Notes under the pieces: generated by a model | What the model was told of the DNA's origin: nothing | Databases searched by the model: none | The model's input: only the letters and a program-made list of their open reading frames with translations | In this document: positions 8,240-16,380 of the stretch, piece after piece | Numbering within the stretch: the first letter of the stretch is position 1 | Layout: each line of letters opens with the position of its first letter | Translations under genes and position numbers: made by a program | Source of the DNA: BACL11 sp945865535 | GTDB taxonomy: Bacteria > Bacteroidota > Bacteroidia > Flavobacteriales > BACL11 | Length of the DNA: 64,000 nt | Direction of reading: 5' to 3' | NCBI GenBank assembly: GCA_947502765.1 | Contig: CANNBA010000011.1 | Span: forward strand, 1-64,000

Positions 8240-8315
8240 GTCAGGCCAGCAAAATTACAAACTAAGACTTAACAGTTCTCTAAAAAAGTTCGAACTATTT
8301 AGCGAGAGGCCCACT
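8240..8315 (-). repeat. Dispersed intergenic repeat, copy 4
   Basis: Minus-strand copy with the core at 8276-8315 (as on the plus strand: TTCTCTAAAAAAGTTCGAAC, then TATTTAGCGAGAGGCCCACT). It has TTTA where copies 1-3 have TGGA. The tail runs to 8240 and ends in GTCAGGCCAGC. It starts six bases beyond the terminator of tRNA-Val and shares that gene's orientation. Confidence 0.8.
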
Positions 8316-8321
8316 AAAAAT

Positions 8322-8345
8322 AAAACCCACTCAAAAGTGGGTTTT
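8322..8345 (-). terminator. Terminator of tRNA-Val (works in both directions)
   Basis: A perfect ten-base stem AAAACCCACT (8322-8331) / AGTGGGTTTT (8336-8345) with a four-base loop, T-rich on both sides. It lies six bases beyond the tRNA 3' end. Confidence 0.85.
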
Positions 8346-8348
8346 TTT

Positions 8349-8426
<78 letters not shown>

Positions 8427-8440
8427 TGAAATTGGGATTG

Positions 8441-8470
8441 CAAATATATACCATTTCTAATTATAGACAA
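8441..8470 (-). promoter_or_regulatory. Promoter of tRNA-Val (-33 and -7)
   Basis: On the minus strand TTG at 8470-8468, a 19-base spacer, then TATATTTG at 8448-8441, 14 bases before the tRNA 5' end. This is a textbook match to the Flavobacteria consensus. Confidence 0.7.
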
Positions 8471-8487
8471 GTTTTTAATAAACTTAA

Positions 8488-9696
8488 TCAAACGACTTCA
8501 GCAACCACAAAAGTACTTCCTCCAACAAAGATTAGGTCTTCAAGTTGTGCTTGTTTTTTTGCTCTAGCAAGTGCTGTTTTTACACTAGAGTAGGAATCGC
8601 CTTTAATCTCTTTTTTACTAGCAATTTCTTTTAAGATATTCTCATCTAGTCCTCTTAGAATATTTGGTTTGCAGAAATAATATTTGGCATCCTTTGGTAG
8701 CAGATTCAGTATTGTATCTAAATCCTTATCATTAACAGCTCCAAAAACTATATGTAGGTTTTTATGTGGGGTTTGTTTTAGTTGATTAAAAACTACTTTT
8801 ATTCCATCTTCATTATGACCCGTATCACAAATTATTAGAGGGTTTTGGCCCAATATCTGCCACCTTCCTAATAGTCCTGTATTTTTAATAGTATTTAGTA
8901 ATCCGTCTTTTATATTATCTTCATTTATATTCCAACCCTGTTTTTGGATTTCTGAAATTGCCGTGACAACTGTATCTATATTTTCTTTTTGATAATTTCC
9001 TTTTAAATCAGCTATGAAGTTGTGAGCAGTGGCGTATTTCAAAGGAGCCTTTTTTTCATTAGCAATATTTTCAAAAATGGGTTTAATTTCCTCTTGATTT
9101 CTGCCAATAATAATTGGAGTATTTGATTTGATTATTCCTGCTTTTTCTTTGGCTATTTTTTGAATAGTGTCCCCTAGTAAATTGGTATGATCAAGCCCAA
9201 TATTTGTTATTATTGATAATTCAGGATTGATAATATTGGTACTGTCTAATCGACCGCCTAAGCCGGTTTCAATTATAGCAATATCTACTTTTTGATAGGC
9301 AAAATAGTGAAAAGCCAAAGCAACTGTAAATTCAAAAAAGGAAAGATCTATCTTTTCAAAAGCAGTTTTATTTTTTGAAACAAATTGTATTACTTCTGAT
9401 TTGGCAATCATCTTGCCACTTATCTTTATTCTTTCTCTAAAATCTTTTAAATGAGGGGAGGTGTATAAGCCAACTTTGTAGCCTGCTTCTTGAAATATGG
9501 ATGCCAACATATGGGAAACCGATCCTTTTCCATTAGTTCCAGCAATATGAATACTTTTAAATTTCTTGTGAGGATTTTCTAGCGTTTTTGAAGCTGCAAC
9601 TATGTTACCAATATCCGCTTTATAAGCCACCACCCCATCTCTTTGATACATTGGTAAACGACTAAATAAATAATCGAGGGTTTGCTGATATGTCAT
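8488..9696 (-). CDS. folC: Bifunctional folylpolyglutamate synthase / dihydrofolate synthase
   Basis: A 402-residue Mur-ligase-family enzyme that adds glutamate to dihydropteroate and then to folates in the cytoplasm. The ATP-binding loop IHIAGTNGKGSVSHML lies near residue 50, SPHLKDFRERIKI is the FolC-specific folate segment, and ETGLGGRLDSTNI near residue 142 is diagnostic. Length is normal. The start codon overlaps the stop of the tonB-like gene (TAATG), so it is translationally coupled to the exbB-exbD-tonB run. Confidence 0.95.
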   Translation of the reverse strand: MTYQQTLDYLFSRLPMYQRDGVVAYKADIGNIVAASKTLENPHKKFKSIHIAGTNGKGSVSHMLASIFQEAGYKVGLYTSPHLKDFRERIKISGKMIAKSEVIQFVSKNKTAFEKIDLSFFEFTVALAFHYFAYQKVDIAIIETGLGGRLDSTNIINPELSIITNIGLDHTNLLGDTIQKIAKEKAGIIKSNTPIIIGRNQEEIKPIFENIANEKKAPLKYATAHNFIADLKGNYQKENIDTVVTAISEIQKQGWNINEDNIKDGLLNTIKNTGLLGRWQILGQNPLIICDTGHNEDGIKVVFNQLKQTPHKNLHIVFGAVNDKDLDTILNLLPKDAKYYFCKPNILRGLDENILKEIASKKEIKGDSYSSVKTALARAKKQAQLEDLIFVGGSTFVVAEVV

Positions 9697-10403
9697 TAAT
9701 TTAACCTGAAATCGTAAATAATTTTTCCTTGCTGATTTTCAGGAGCGCTGGGTTTAGGTTCAAACTTGGTTTTTAATGCTGCTTTTTTTGCTCTTTCTAA
9801 AAGATCTTTGTTGAGTGTTGTTGACCCTTGTATACCAGGATTTGCATAAATCACATTTCCTAACCTATCAACAGTAATAATTACCACTACTTTACCCTCT
9901 GCTTGATTGCCTTGTGGTTTCGGTTTTTCAATTGCTTCTCGATCTCCTAATTGATAATCACCACTACCATTTCCCTTACCACTACCATTTCCATTATTTC
10001 CTTCTCCATCTCCTTCTCCGTCACTTTTTCCACTACCCTTTCCATCGCCTTTCCCCCCACTTCCTTTAGGAGTATAAATTGCTTTTTTATTTACCTCTGG
10101 TTTTTTTTCTTCAATTGGTTTTTCATTATTGATAATTTTCTCTGTTTTCTTTGCAGTAGGAGCTTCAATTTCAGATTGAGTTAAAATTTCTTCAGTGCTT
10201 TTAATTTGATCTTCTACTTCTTCTACTTCAGGATTTATATTTCCTTGCCCTTCATTGCCAAAATCAATTGCAATTCCTTCTTCTGGAGGTGGAGGGACTT
10301 GGTAGGTGAGCCCCATAAAAAGAAAGGCAACTAAAAGTAAAGCATGAAACAAAATGGTTCCAATAATGCCCTTTCTTTTGTTTTTCTTCTCTAAAGAAGT
10401 CAT
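9696..10403 (-). CDS. TonB-like energy transducer
   Basis: A 235-residue protein with a short basic N-terminus, one membrane helix (about residues 13-33), an acidic stretch, then a low-complexity periplasmic linker rich in Gly, Ser, Lys, Asp and Glu (GKGDGKGSGKSDGEGDGEG, about 115-133). A C-terminal TonB-fold domain follows, with GKVVVIITVDRLGNVIYANP and KTKFEPKPSA. It would pass proton-motive energy from ExbB/ExbD to outer-membrane receptors. Typical TonB linkers are Pro/Lys-rich, so the Gly-rich form is notable, though such linkers occur in Bacteroidota. It begins two bases after exbD. Confidence 0.85.
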   Translation of the reverse strand: MTSLEKKNKRKGIIGTILFHALLLVAFLFMGLTYQVPPPPEEGIAIDFGNEGQGNINPEVEEVEDQIKSTEEILTQSEIEAPTAKKTEKIINNEKPIEEKKPEVNKKAIYTPKGSGGKGDGKGSGKSDGEGDGEGNNGNGSGKGNGSGDYQLGDREAIEKPKPQGNQAEGKVVVIITVDRLGNVIYANPGIQGSTTLNKDLLERAKKAALKTKFEPKPSAPENQQGKIIYDFRLN

Positions 10404-10404
10404 T

Positions 10405-10797
10405 TTAGTTAGGTTTTGTGGCTAATACAATTTTGTATTTATTGCGGTAGGCAATATCCATTACTTTCACTACGTGTTCAATAGCTACTGATTTATCAGT
10501 ATGTAAAATAATAGCAGGTTCTTGCTCATTACTAATGAGTAATTTTAACTCTTGTTCAATTGCGCTTTCTGCTATAGGTTTCTCATTAATGTAAAATTCA
10601 ATATCTTTCGTAATGGAGATAGAAATAGTTTGCTTTTCAAGAGTTTTTGCTTTACTACTTGGTAATAATAATTTTAAAGCATTTGGGCTTACTAGTGTAG
10701 AGGTAAGCATAAAAAAGATGAGTAATAAAAAAACAATATCCGTCATTGAGGACATGTTAAAATTTGGGCTTACTTTATTTCTGCTTCTTAATGCCAT
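10405..10797 (-). CDS. exbD: ExbD/TolR family biopolymer transport protein
   Basis: A 130-residue protein with one N-terminal membrane helix, SSMTDIVFLLLIFFMLTSTL, containing the conserved aspartate (Asp20) that carries protons in the ExbB-ExbD motor. A small periplasmic domain follows (ILHTDKSVAIEHVVKVMD). The start codon overlaps the exbB stop codon as TAATG, so the two are coupled. Confidence 0.92.
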   Translation of the reverse strand: MALRSRNKVSPNFNMSSMTDIVFLLLIFFMLTSTLVSPNALKLLLPSSKAKTLEKQTISISITKDIEFYINEKPIAESAIEQELKLLISNEQEPAIILHTDKSVAIEHVVKVMDIAYRNKYKIVLATKPN

Positions 10798-11501
10798 TAT
10801 TTGGTATGATGTAATAGATCTAAAAAATCCGTTGTTTTAGCTTCTAGCATAAATATTACTTTATCAACTTTTGATACTAAATAGTTGTAGGCAATAAAAG
10901 CTATAATCCCAACTACTAAACCGGCCACTGTTGTTACCATTGCCGTGTAAATACCTTGAGATAACATTGCAACATCAATATTCCCTCCTGCGCTTGCCAT
11001 TTCATGAAAAGCGACAATCATTCCAATTACAGTTCCTAAGAATCCAAGCATAGGAGCAGCACCTGATATTGTAGCTAAATTGGCTAGGTTGTTTTCCATT
11101 TTAAACACTTCTAACTTTCCTTGATTTTCAATAGCTGCAGAAATATCAGTCATTGGTTTATCAATTCTATTAACTCCTTTTTCAATCATTCTTGCTATTG
11201 GGCTATCTGTATTTCTACATAAGGTTTTTGCCGCTTCAATATCTTTTGATTCTATAAAATTTTGTATGCTTTTAAGAAAACCTGAATCCTCTTTACTTGC
11301 TTTAGAAATAGCAATATAACGTTCAATTAGGATGTAGACAGCAAAAATTGAAAGGATGCCTATAGCTCCCATCACTAAGTTGCCTCCAACACCCCCTGAA
11401 GTGATTAACTCAATAATAGATAATGTTTTTTCAGTAGTTTCTTCATTAACTGTTTTTACAAGCTCTAGGCTATCTTTAACTATCGTGTCTTTTTCTTCCA
11501 T
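10797..11501 (-). CDS. exbB: ExbB/TolQ/MotA-family proton channel protein
   Basis: A 234-residue protein with three membrane helices: one near residues 38-60, and a pair with ISGAAPMLGFLGTVIGMIVA and IYTAMVTTVAGLVVGIIAFI, the family signature. Together with ExbD it forms the proton-driven motor for TonB. First gene of the exbB-exbD-tonB-folC run. The antiporter gene ends 42 bases upstream on the same strand. Confidence 0.92.
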   Translation of the reverse strand: MEEKDTIVKDSLELVKTVNEETTEKTLSIIELITSGGVGGNLVMGAIGILSIFAVYILIERYIAISKASKEDSGFLKSIQNFIESKDIEAAKTLCRNTDSPIARMIEKGVNRIDKPMTDISAAIENQGKLEVFKMENNLANLATISGAAPMLGFLGTVIGMIVAFHEMASAGGNIDVAMLSQGIYTAMVTTVAGLVVGIIAFIAYNYLVSKVDKVIFMLEAKTTDFLDLLHHTK

Positions 11502-11543
11502 TTTAATTTGTTTGTTGTTTTTATTAAACGTTATGTTTTATTT

Positions 11544-12845
11544 TTATTGCATAAGTATATAAGTAACAGCACCTGCTAGGTAGCCCATAATAGCTAAAAA
11601 AGTAATGTTTTTTAAATACCAAATAAAGTCAATTTTTAGTATTCCCATTACCGCAACCCCAGCAGCAGAACCAATAATCAAAATGGAACCACCTGTACCT
11701 GCACAATAGGCTAAGAATTCCCAGAATATACCATCAACAGCATATAAGCCAGTTTCTGCAATTGGATACATTCCTATTGCTCCAGCAACTAAAGGCACAT
11801 TATCAACTATGGAAGAAAGGAAACCAATAAATATATTAATTATATAAGTGCCTTCAGCAGTTTGCCCATTAAAGCTTGTGTTTAAGTATTGTGCAACAGT
11901 TTTTAATTGACCTGCTGATTCTAAAGAAGCAACTGCTAATAAAATTCCTAAAAAGAAAAAGATGGTAGGAACATCCACTTTCTTTATAACACCAATTACT
12001 GAAAGAGCTGATTTTTGTTCATGATTCTTACTTCTGTGAATGATTTCTGTTGTTAACCATAGAATTGCTAATGAAATAAGCATCCCAATATAAGGAGGTA
12101 GATGAGTAACTGTTTTAAAAATTGGCACAAAAAGTAGTCCAAAAACCCCTAGATAGAAAACTAGATTTTTTTGAAAATGAGTGCTTGGGTTTTTTTCATG
12201 TTCTTTTAGTATCGGATTTTCCGATCTTGCTACATTTCCTTTTAATCTAAAAGAAAGATATATAAGAGGAGCTAATATACATACTAATGATGGTATGAAC
12301 AAATTTGTAATAAGATTGATTGCTGTAATTTGACCTCCAATCCAAAGCATAATGGTTGTAACATCTCCGATAGGAGACCAGGCTCCACCTGCATTTGCAG
12401 CTAAAATTATCATACCAGCAAACATCCATAAATCTTCTTTTTCTTTTATGAGTTTTGTGATTAAAGCTGTCATTACAATTGCAGTTGTTAAGTTGTCCAA
12501 AGCAGAAGATAAAAAGAAAGTAATTAAACTCAAAATCCACATTAAAGCAACTTTTTTATTGATTGTAATTCTATCGGTGATAATAGAAAATCCTTGATGT
12601 GCATCTATAAGTTCTACTATGGTCATTGCGCCTAAAAGGAAAAACAAAATTTCAGCAATACCTTTAAAATGATGAGATAAATGCTCATTCAAAATGTGAG
12701 AGTCAACTCCTGAAAAAGCGTAAAGTGCCCACCCAACTCCACCAATAAGTAGTGCTGTTGCTGCTTTATCTACTTTAATTTTATGTTCAAGGGCAATGGC
12801 TAAATATCCCAGCACGAATACGATAATCATTAATGTTTCAATCAT
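11544..12845 (-). CDS. nhaD: NhaD-type Na+/H+ antiporter
   Basis: A 433-residue membrane protein of the ion transporter superfamily with about 11 to 13 helices. Segments such as LGAMTIVELIDAHQGFSIIT, FFLSSALDNLTTAIVMTALI and AANAGGAWSPIGDVTTIMLW match NhaD antiporters. It exports sodium in exchange for protons at alkaline pH, which fits a marine lifestyle. It lies 23 bases downstream of the MscS gene. Confidence 0.9.
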   Translation of the reverse strand: MIETLMIIVFVLGYLAIALEHKIKVDKAATALLIGGVGWALYAFSGVDSHILNEHLSHHFKGIAEILFFLLGAMTIVELIDAHQGFSIITDRITINKKVALMWILSLITFFLSSALDNLTTAIVMTALITKLIKEKEDLWMFAGMIILAANAGGAWSPIGDVTTIMLWIGGQITAINLITNLFIPSLVCILAPLIYLSFRLKGNVARSENPILKEHEKNPSTHFQKNLVFYLGVFGLLFVPIFKTVTHLPPYIGMLISLAILWLTTEIIHRSKNHEQKSALSVIGVIKKVDVPTIFFFLGILLAVASLESAGQLKTVAQYLNTSFNGQTAEGTYIINIFIGFLSSIVDNVPLVAGAIGMYPIAETGLYAVDGIFWEFLAYCAGTGGSILIIGSAAGVAVMGILKIDFIWYLKNITFLAIMGYLAGAVTYILMQ

Positions 12846-12868
12846 AATTTAAACGAGTTAACTATTTT

Positions 12869-13966
12869 TTATTTTTGTAAATATACTGTTGTAGATGGGA
12901 AGGCAAAATTAGAATTATGCTTTTTAATAATTTCCATAATCTTATAATTTATTTCTTCTTTCACATCTATTAGATCTTCCCATTCTGGGCTATTCACAAA
13001 ATACAATACCATAATATCTAATGAACTGGATCCAAATTCTTGAAACCGAACTTCAGTTTCATCATTTGTTTTTTCATGCAGATCAATCACCTGTTGAATA
13101 TCGGCAACAATTGCTTTTATTTGATCGATAGATGTTTCATAAGTTAAACCGACATTGAATTTCACTCTCCTAACTGGTCGCAAGCCTAGGTTGTCTAATT
13201 CTGCATCAATCATTTTTTTATTAGGAATAGATACCAAACTTTTGTCAAAAGTTCTTATTCGAGTACTTCTTAGTCCTACTTTTTCTACTGTTCCTGTAAT
13301 TAAGCCCACTGTAACGATATCGCCAACGGTAAAAGGTTGGTCAAAAAATATAGTGAAAGAACCTAAAAGATTTTCCAAACTTTCTTTGGATGCCATTGCT
13401 AGTGCAAGACCTCCAATTCCAAGCCCTGTCACTAGTGCAGCAATATTGACATTCAAGACACTTCCCATAATGACGAAAATTCCAAAAATACAAATCAATA
13501 TTTTGCCAATCTTAATAACAAATGGGATGAACTGATCATCCATTTTATTTTCGGTTAATTCTGCTTTTTTGCGTAAAATCAATCCTACAAAATCAATCAT
13601 TTTTACTAAAATCCAAAAAATAGAGTATATAAATAGTAAGGAAAATCCTTTACTAATTAGCATTTTGAGACCTATTTCATTTTCACTTACCAGATTCCAT
13701 TGCGCAGGATATTCAATGAGAGAACTTGCTAAATAAATAATAAATAGCATGATAAAAAACCCAATAGGTTTTGTTAAAAGCTCATCAAAATTTTCCACTT
13801 TTATTTCTGTATCTTTTTTACTTACAAGTTTAAAAAGTAGGCGGCTTAAGTATTTTGAAATAAGTTTCTTGAAAATCAGGCTCAATAAAACTGCGCCAAT
13901 AAACAAAGCGTAATCCTGCATAGTGTTGCCCAAAAATTCTTGTAACAAAAAGCGCTCCATAATCAT
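12869..13966 (-). CDS. MscS-family mechanosensitive channel
   Basis: A 365-residue protein with four or five N-terminal membrane helices. The pore helix and start of the beta domain read GLGIGGLALAMASKESLENL and FFDQPFTVGDIVTVG, which is unmistakable MscS, and the C-terminal domain follows. Such channels release solutes on hypo-osmotic shock. It starts four bases after the dehydrogenase stop codon, so the two are probably co-transcribed. Confidence 0.93.
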   Translation of the reverse strand: MIMERFLLQEFLGNTMQDYALFIGAVLLSLIFKKLISKYLSRLLFKLVSKKDTEIKVENFDELLTKPIGFFIMLFIIYLASSLIEYPAQWNLVSENEIGLKMLISKGFSLLFIYSIFWILVKMIDFVGLILRKKAELTENKMDDQFIPFVIKIGKILICIFGIFVIMGSVLNVNIAALVTGLGIGGLALAMASKESLENLLGSFTIFFDQPFTVGDIVTVGLITGTVEKVGLRSTRIRTFDKSLVSIPNKKMIDAELDNLGLRPVRRVKFNVGLTYETSIDQIKAIVADIQQVIDLHEKTNDETEVRFQEFGSSSLDIMVLYFVNSPEWEDLIDVKEEINYKIMEIIKKHNSNFAFPSTTVYLQK

Positions 13967-13970
13967 TAAT

Positions 13971-15197
13971 TTAGACTAACTGCTTTAAAGCAATTTCAAA
14001 AGCAGTTTTAGATATGTTTGTTTTAGCATTACTCTTTTTAAAGGTTTTTAAAAGTGCTTCTTTTATTGTTTCTGAGACTGCATTAAAAGTAGCGAGATCA
14101 TTTATTTCACAATTATCTTGCATAAAATAGGAAAACGCTCTAGCCATTCCGCAATTTGCAATAAAATCAGGCAGTACACTTACTCTTTCATCAGCACTTT
14201 TTGAGATAGGTCCGAAAAAGATTTCTTTATCGGCAAAAGGAACATTTGCTCCGCAGGCAATAACTTCTAGGCCATTAGCAATCATTTGATCTAATTGATT
14301 TTGAGATAATAATCTTGATGCAGCAGCTGGAACAAAAATTGCCGCTCCAACACTCCATATTCTTTCATTTGCTTTATCAAAGGAAAGCATATTATCTGAT
14401 TCTAAAAAGTTGGATGACCTGTTTTCTAGAAGTGCTTTCACCTGTTCAAAAGTATAGCCATCTGTATTAATTAGACCGCCTCCAATATCAATAATGCCGA
14501 CAATAATTGCTCCTGCTTGTGCCAAATAATAAGCAGCAGCTCCTGCAACATTTCCCCATCCCTGAATAATTACTTTTTTCCCTTTTACTTCCCCTCCATA
14601 AATGTTGTAATAATGCAAGATTGATTCAGCAACTCCATAGCCAGTTATTAAATCTCCTACTGAATATTTCTTTGATGAATTTGGAGTAAGTTTTTTATTT
14701 TCAACAATCAAAGGCACTCCTTTGGATAACTGATGGATAATATTCATTGTCCCTTTTTCATCTTTTTTATAATGACCTCTCACTACTCCTTCCAATGGAA
14801 ATAATATTCCATTTTTTTGACAAAGAGGGATTACTTCATGCACTTCATCTACATTCATATCTCCTCCTGTACCGTAATAAGATTTAAGAAGTGGTTTTGT
14901 AGCAGCAAACCATCTTTTTAATACTTCTATTTTTCTCGGGTCTTTTGGATTAAAATTGATGCCTGATTTTCCACCACCAATAGGAGGTCCAGAAACTGTA
15001 AACTTAACTTCCATTGTTTTAGCTAGTGCTAAAACTTCATCTTTTGTAATGCCCATTCTCATTCTTGTTCCTCCTGCACTAGAGCCTCCTCTTAAAGAAT
15101 TTATAATCAACCACCCTTCCGCCTCAGTTTCCGTATCTTTCCATTCAAAAACTATTTCTGGTCTTTTAGCTTCAAATTTCTTTAACAATTCCTCCAT
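13971..15197 (-). CDS. Glu/Leu/Phe/Val dehydrogenase family protein
   Basis: A 408-residue NAD(P)-dependent amino acid dehydrogenase. The N-terminal catalytic domain shows GGTRMRMGITKDEVLALAKT and GPPIGGGKSGI with the catalytic lysine, then GTGGDMNVDEVHEV. The Rossmann domain begins KVIIQGWGNVAGAAAYYLAQ. The short inserts and overall length fit leucine dehydrogenase-like or atypical glutamate dehydrogenase members, so the substrate is left open. It would oxidatively deaminate an amino acid or run in reverse. Confidence 0.85.
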   Translation of the reverse strand: MEELLKKFEAKRPEIVFEWKDTETEAEGWLIINSLRGGSSAGGTRMRMGITKDEVLALAKTMEVKFTVSGPPIGGGKSGINFNPKDPRKIEVLKRWFAATKPLLKSYYGTGGDMNVDEVHEVIPLCQKNGILFPLEGVVRGHYKKDEKGTMNIIHQLSKGVPLIVENKKLTPNSSKKYSVGDLITGYGVAESILHYYNIYGGEVKGKKVIIQGWGNVAGAAAYYLAQAGAIIVGIIDIGGGLINTDGYTFEQVKALLENRSSNFLESDNMLSFDKANERIWSVGAAIFVPAAASRLLSQNQLDQMIANGLEVIACGANVPFADKEIFFGPISKSADERVSVLPDFIANCGMARAFSYFMQDNCEINDLATFNAVSETIKEALLKTFKKSNAKTNISKTAFEIALKQLV

Positions 15198-15272
15198 CTC
15201 TTTTTTGCTCTTTAATTATCGCAAATGTATTCATTGCCGCTAAGATATTGGATAGTTAAAAGTTATATTTTA

Positions 15273-16322
15273 TTACATTGGATTGTTAACTTCTCCTCCA
15301 CAATTGTCTTTTTTAGCACCAGTTACAGATTGTAGGCAATTTACTTCATTTCTTAATCTTAAAACTCCCAAAAATGCAAAAATTAAAGCTTCTTTAAAAT
15401 TGATAATTTTAAGATTTGGAATACAGATTTTTGATTTAGAATAAAAGGATATTCTACTCATTAAATAAGTATTAAAAACTCCTCCTCCCGTAAACAGGGC
15501 AGAGTTATCATTTAAAAATACACCAATTTGAATTGCTATATGTTCGCAAAAAGTGTTTAAAAGATCTTCTGGTTTGTAGTTTTTTAAAAACAATGGATGT
15601 ATAAATTTTTCAACCCATTCTCGGCCTAAAGACTTAGGATGTTTTTGTTTGTAAAAGGATAAACTATTCAATTTTTCTAAAAGTTCGGGTATAAGCTTTC
15701 CTTTTTTAGCAATATCACCATTTATATCAAATTCAAGATCTATTTGTTTGCTGATTTCATTCATTACAATATTGACTGGACAAATATCAAAAGCGGTAAT
15801 TTCCACCTTTTGTTTTATTGAGATATTTGCAAAACCTCCTAAATTGACACAATATTTATAATCTGGAAATAAATGCAAATCCCCAATAGGAACTAGTGGA
15901 GCGCCTTGGCCATTTAATGAGATGTCCAAGCTTCTAAAATTATTAATTGTTTTGATTTTTGTGACATTTGCAATTGTTTTTCCATCTCCGATTTGTAATG
16001 TGTAATTGTTTTCTGGTTGATGAAAAATAGTGTGCCCATGAGAGGCAATAAAATCCACTTTTTCATTTGCTAAAAAAGTAGTAATCGTTGTTGCTAAAAA
16101 CTCACCATATTCGATATCAGTTTCTGATATGATGGTTTTGCTTTTTGTATGCAGATTTGCTAATTTTTTTTGCCAGTTATCAGTGTATTTTTGAGTTTCT
16201 GATTTTTCAATTATGAATTCCCATTTCGTATTTTTGGCAAAGGTGCAAATTGCTAAATCAACTCCATCTAAAGAAGTTCCTGACATCACTCCTAAAACAC
16301 GGTATTTTACGTTCCTATTCAT
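15273..16322 (-). CDS. anmK: Anhydro-N-acetylmuramic acid kinase
   Basis: A 349-residue kinase of cell-wall recycling that converts 1,6-anhydro-MurNAc to MurNAc-6-phosphate. The N-terminus RVLGVMSGTSLDGVDLAIC is the AnmK signature, with YCVNLGGFANIS near residue 133 and NGQGAPLVPIGD near 112. Normal length. The minus-strand promoter TATCTTTG ends seven bases before the ATG, so a very short leader is expected. It is divergent from the acyl-CoA dehydrogenase gene. Confidence 0.93.
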   Translation of the reverse strand: MNRNVKYRVLGVMSGTSLDGVDLAICTFAKNTKWEFIIEKSETQKYTDNWQKKLANLHTKSKTIISETDIEYGEFLATTITTFLANEKVDFIASHGHTIFHQPENNYTLQIGDGKTIANVTKIKTINNFRSLDISLNGQGAPLVPIGDLHLFPDYKYCVNLGGFANISIKQKVEITAFDICPVNIVMNEISKQIDLEFDINGDIAKKGKLIPELLEKLNSLSFYKQKHPKSLGREWVEKFIHPLFLKNYKPEDLLNTFCEHIAIQIGVFLNDNSALFTGGGVFNTYLMSRISFYSKSKICIPNLKIINFKEALIFAFLGVLRLRNEVNCLQSVTGAKKDNCGGEVNNPM

Positions 16323-16329
16323 TAGATTC

Positions 16330-16337
16330 CAAAGATA
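16330..16337 (-). promoter_or_regulatory. -7 promoter element of anmK
   Basis: TATCTTTG on the minus strand, seven bases before the start codon at 16322. It leaves almost no room for a leader. Confidence 0.45.
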
Positions 16338-16349
16338 GTTTAAAAAGTG

Positions 16350-16357
16350 TATTTTTG
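16350..16357 (+). promoter_or_regulatory. -7 promoter element of the acyl-CoA dehydrogenase gene
   Basis: TATTTTTG on the plus strand, 23 bases before the ATG at 16381. It lies 12 bases from the opposing anmK element. Confidence 0.5.
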
Positions 16358-16380
16358 CCTGTTTTTTTAAAAAGCAAATA

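Noticed and set aside
9951..10184. Open frame rich in Thr, Ser, Ile and Phe on the plus strand
   Set aside because: It is the complement of the glycine/lysine-rich linker of the tonB-like gene; low complexity explains its length.
13155..13535. A 126-codon open frame antisense to the MscS gene
   Set aside because: It lies wholly inside a clear MscS gene, on the other strand; its composition is what the complement of a membrane protein gene gives, and it has no promoter element.
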